A stretch of 50,125 nucleotides of DNA from Oscillospiraceae bacterium. Lineage in GTDB: Bacteria > Bacillota > Clostridia > Oscillospirales > Oscillospiraceae. A program made the translations under genes and the position numbers. Each line of letters begins with the position of its first letter. Positions within the stretch are counted from its first letter, which is position 1. The DNA lies in assembly GCA_017516925.1 (NCBI GenBank), contig JAFXAQ010000007.1, positions 1-50,125 on the forward strand. The letters are read 5' to 3'. Under the pieces are notes generated by a model, which searched no databases, was not told the origin of the DNA, and saw only the letters and a program-made list of their open reading frames with translations. Positions 48,451 to 50,125 of this stretch are shown piece by piece.

Positions 48451-49572
48451 GTGGAAACAAGAAAATTATTTTATGAAGACAGTGCCTTAAAAAGCTTTAC
48501 GGCGAAGGTGACACAGGTCCGGGAGGGCTGGGTGGCGCTGGACGCTACCGCCTTTTATCCTGAAGGGGGCGGTCAGCCCTATGATTTGGGAACCCTGGGG
48601 GAAACGGCTGTGCTGGAGGTGCAGGAAGAAGACGGCGTTATCTGGCACAAAACGGAAAAGCCTCTGACAGTTGGAGAAACAGTCCGGGGAGAAATTGATT
48701 GGCAGCGGCGGTTTGACCTGATGCAGCAGCATACTGCCGAGCACATTATTTCCGGCGTTGCCAACCGGCTTTACGGCTGCCACAATGTGGGCTTCCATAT
48801 GGGCGCCGATGTCATTACGCTGGATTTTGATAAGGTGCTGCCGGAGGATGCGATGTCGAAAATAGAGCAGCTTGCCAATGAGGCGGTGTTTGCGAACATT
48901 CCGGTGCGGTGCTATGTGCCGGCAGAAGACGAATTGCCCGGTATTCCCTACCGCACCAAAAAGGCGCTGCCGTATCCGGTGCGGCTGGTGGAAATTCCCG
49001 GTTACGACACCTGCGCCTGCTGCGGTGTCCACACCAAAACCACCGGAGCGCTGGGGCTTATTAAATTGCTCAGCTGCGTAAAATTCCACCAGGGCGTGCG
49101 AATAGAAATGGTGGCAGGCTGGCGGGCATACCGGATGTTCTGTCAGGTATTTGACCAGAACCGGCAGGTCAGTCAGGCGTTTTCTGCAAAAATTCTGGAA
49201 ACAGGAGAGGCTGCCCGCCGGATGAATGCAGCCCTGACCGCAGAGAAATTCCGAAGCACAAGTCTGGAACGGCAGCTGATGGAGGCGATTGCCCAAAGTT
49301 TTGCCGGACAGGAAAAAGCCATCTGCTTTACCAAAGAGCTGCCGGCACGTCCGCTGGCTGAGCAGCTTGCCGCCAAGGGCGCAAAGCTTGCGGCGGTGTT
49401 CCGGGGCAGTGACGGCGAGGGCTACAGCTTTGCCCTGATCAGCAAGACGGAAAACGTGGCGGACTTGGGAAAAGCCCTGACCCAGACATTTTCCGGCAAG
49501 GGCGGCGGCAGAGATGGGTTTTTCCAGGGCAGTATCACCGCCACGGAGGCACAAATCTGGGGTTTTTGGTAA
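48451..49572 (+). CDS. Alanyl-tRNA editing protein, AlaX-L type
   Basis: The 373-residue protein starts at GTG with AAAGGAG eight bases upstream. The N-terminal part (about 1-80) resembles the AlaRS C-terminal beta domain with AFYPEGGGQPYD. The editing domain has the zinc ligands His94 and His98 in QQHTAEHI and the CACCGVH set (Cys190, His194). A helical linker and a DHHA1 domain (about 290-373) with GKGGGRDGFFQG complete the long AlaX form. It hydrolyses Ser- or Gly-tRNA(Ala), preventing mistranslation. It is divergent from the Noc gene. Confidence 0.94.
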   Translation: METRKLFYEDSALKSFTAKVTQVREGWVALDATAFYPEGGGQPYDLGTLGETAVLEVQEEDGVIWHKTEKPLTVGETVRGEIDWQRRFDLMQQHTAEHIISGVANRLYGCHNVGFHMGADVITLDFDKVLPEDAMSKIEQLANEAVFANIPVRCYVPAEDELPGIPYRTKKALPYPVRLVEIPGYDTCACCGVHTKTTGALGLIKLLSCVKFHQGVRIEMVAGWRAYRMFCQVFDQNRQVSQAFSAKILETGEAARRMNAALTAEKFRSTSLERQLMEAIAQSFAGQEKAICFTKELPARPLAEQLAAKGAKLAAVFRGSDGEGYSFALISKTENVADLGKALTQTFSGKGGGRDGFFQGSITATEAQIWGFW

Positions 49573-49624
49573 GCTGTTCCAATTTTTGCCTTGGGAAAAT
49601 TATGCTTTTTTACAAAATCACTAC

Positions 49625-49653
49625 TTTACAACCCAGTGCGGTTATAGTATAAT
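49625..49653 (+). promoter_or_regulatory. Promoter of gap
   Basis: TTTACA (49625-49630) and TATAAT (49648-49653) have a 17-base spacer. The leader contains a small hairpin, GAGGC-GAAAA-GCCTC, near 49665-49679. Confidence 0.82.
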
Positions 49654-49737
49654 AGATGCCGTATGAGGCGAAAAGCCTCGAAAAACCAGTCTAATATGCT
49701 GCAAAACGCAGCAAGTTATTAAATGGAGGAAAAAACT

Positions 49738-50125
49738 ATGTCTGTTAAAGTTGCTATCAATGGTTTTGGCCGTATCGGTCGTCTGGCTTTCCGTCAGATG
49801 TTCGGCGCTGAGGGTTACGAGGTTGTGGCTATCAACGACCTGACCTCTCCCGCTATGCTGGCTCACCTGCTGAAGTACGACTCCACTCAGGGCAATTACG
49901 CTGCTCAGGGTCACATCGTCGAGGCTGGCGAGGACAACATCGTGGTTGACGGCAAGAAGATCACCATCTACGCCAAGGCGAACGCTGCTGAGCTGCCCTG
50001 GGGCGAGCTGGGTGTCGATGTCGTTCTGGAGTGCACCGGTTTCTACACCTCCAAGGACAAGGCTATGGCTCACATCACCGCTGGTGCCAAGAAGGTCGTT
50101 ATCTCTGCTCCCGCCGGCAACGATC
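49738..50125 (+). CDS. gap: Glyceraldehyde-3-phosphate dehydrogenase, N-terminal part
   Basis: The gene starts at ATG 49738 behind GGAGG and runs off the window after 129 codons. [20 protein letters not shown] is the NAD-binding start of GAPDH, followed by [20 protein letters not shown] and later [15 protein letters not shown]. The catalytic Cys lies beyond the window edge. It oxidises glyceraldehyde 3-phosphate in glycolysis. The strongly biased codons match high expression. Confidence 0.97.
   Translation, partial: MSVKVAINGFGRIGRLAFRQMFGAEGYEVVAINDLTSPAMLAHLLKYDSTQGNYAAQGHIVEAGEDNIVVDGKKITIYAKANAAELPWGELGVDVVLECTGFYTSKDKAMAHITAGAKKVVISAPAGND

Overview
The window reads as a chromosomal segment of a Gram-positive, low-to-mid GC gut anaerobe of the class Clostridia, most likely Oscillospiraceae/Ruminococcaceae. 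This is an inference from gene content: ATP-type PEP carboxykinase, RNase Y, the rpmH-rnpA-yidD-yidC-jag cluster, a Noc/ParB protein, ROK glucokinase, strong AGGAGG ribosome sites, and TTGACA-17-TATAAT promoters. No rRNA, CRISPR array, prophage block or intact insertion sequence was seen. One tRNA-Leu(UAG) is present.

Layout. 1-754 is the 3' end of pckA. 755-1234 is a non-coding stretch with tandem DnaA-box-like 9-mers. 1235-4817 (minus) carries a two-component system, a PDZ membrane protein and an acyl-ACP thioesterase. 4960-5793 is uppP. 5896-9955 holds two tandem DUF4838-family paralogues. 10009-13208 (minus) is the conserved jag-yidC-yidD-rnpA-rpmH cluster. 13380-16928 holds divergent typA and an unusual IMP dehydrogenase. 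17052-20396 (minus) is lrgA-lrgB followed at 17 bp by a GH78 rhamnosidase, then an acetyl esterase and RNase Y (rny) to 23092.

23405-27173 is the accessory part of the window. It holds a HAD phosphatase, tRNA-Leu with apparent tRNA fragments upstream, a hairpin array, and then two ~1.1-kb cassettes bounded by three related ~72-bp direct repeats. One cassette is a HigBA-type toxin-antitoxin. The other is a frameshifted toxin-like gene with a small partner, behind a GAAC-N4-GTTC palindrome. From 27174 to 50125 come a ThrE-like exporter, a YwaF-like membrane protein, a catabolic operon (DapA-like aldolase/dehydratase, Ldh2-type dehydrogenase, aldehyde dehydrogenase) under a divergent AraC regulator, a CapA-like protein, CYTH and DEDDh-exonuclease genes, a GntR/ABC export module, an SH3 membrane protein, a GNAT, a GH20 hexosaminidase, an LDH/MDH, a small P-loop protein, pgi, ROK glucokinase, a flavin-reductase/rubredoxin fusion, Noc/ParB, AlaX and the start of gap.

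The genes point to a carbohydrate-fermenting cell: GH78, GH20, an acetyl esterase and DUF4838 proteins feed sugars towards glucokinase, pgi, gap and lactate/malate dehydrogenase. The non-coding DNA is the most unusual part. A ~110-bp dispersed element occurs twice with a 12-bp stem whose sequence differs while pairing is kept. Two arrays of AGTGA(A/T)(G/A)TT units are separated by small self-complementary spacers. Several promoters lie inside inverted repeats. All homology calls come from reading the translated sequence by eye; no database search was run.
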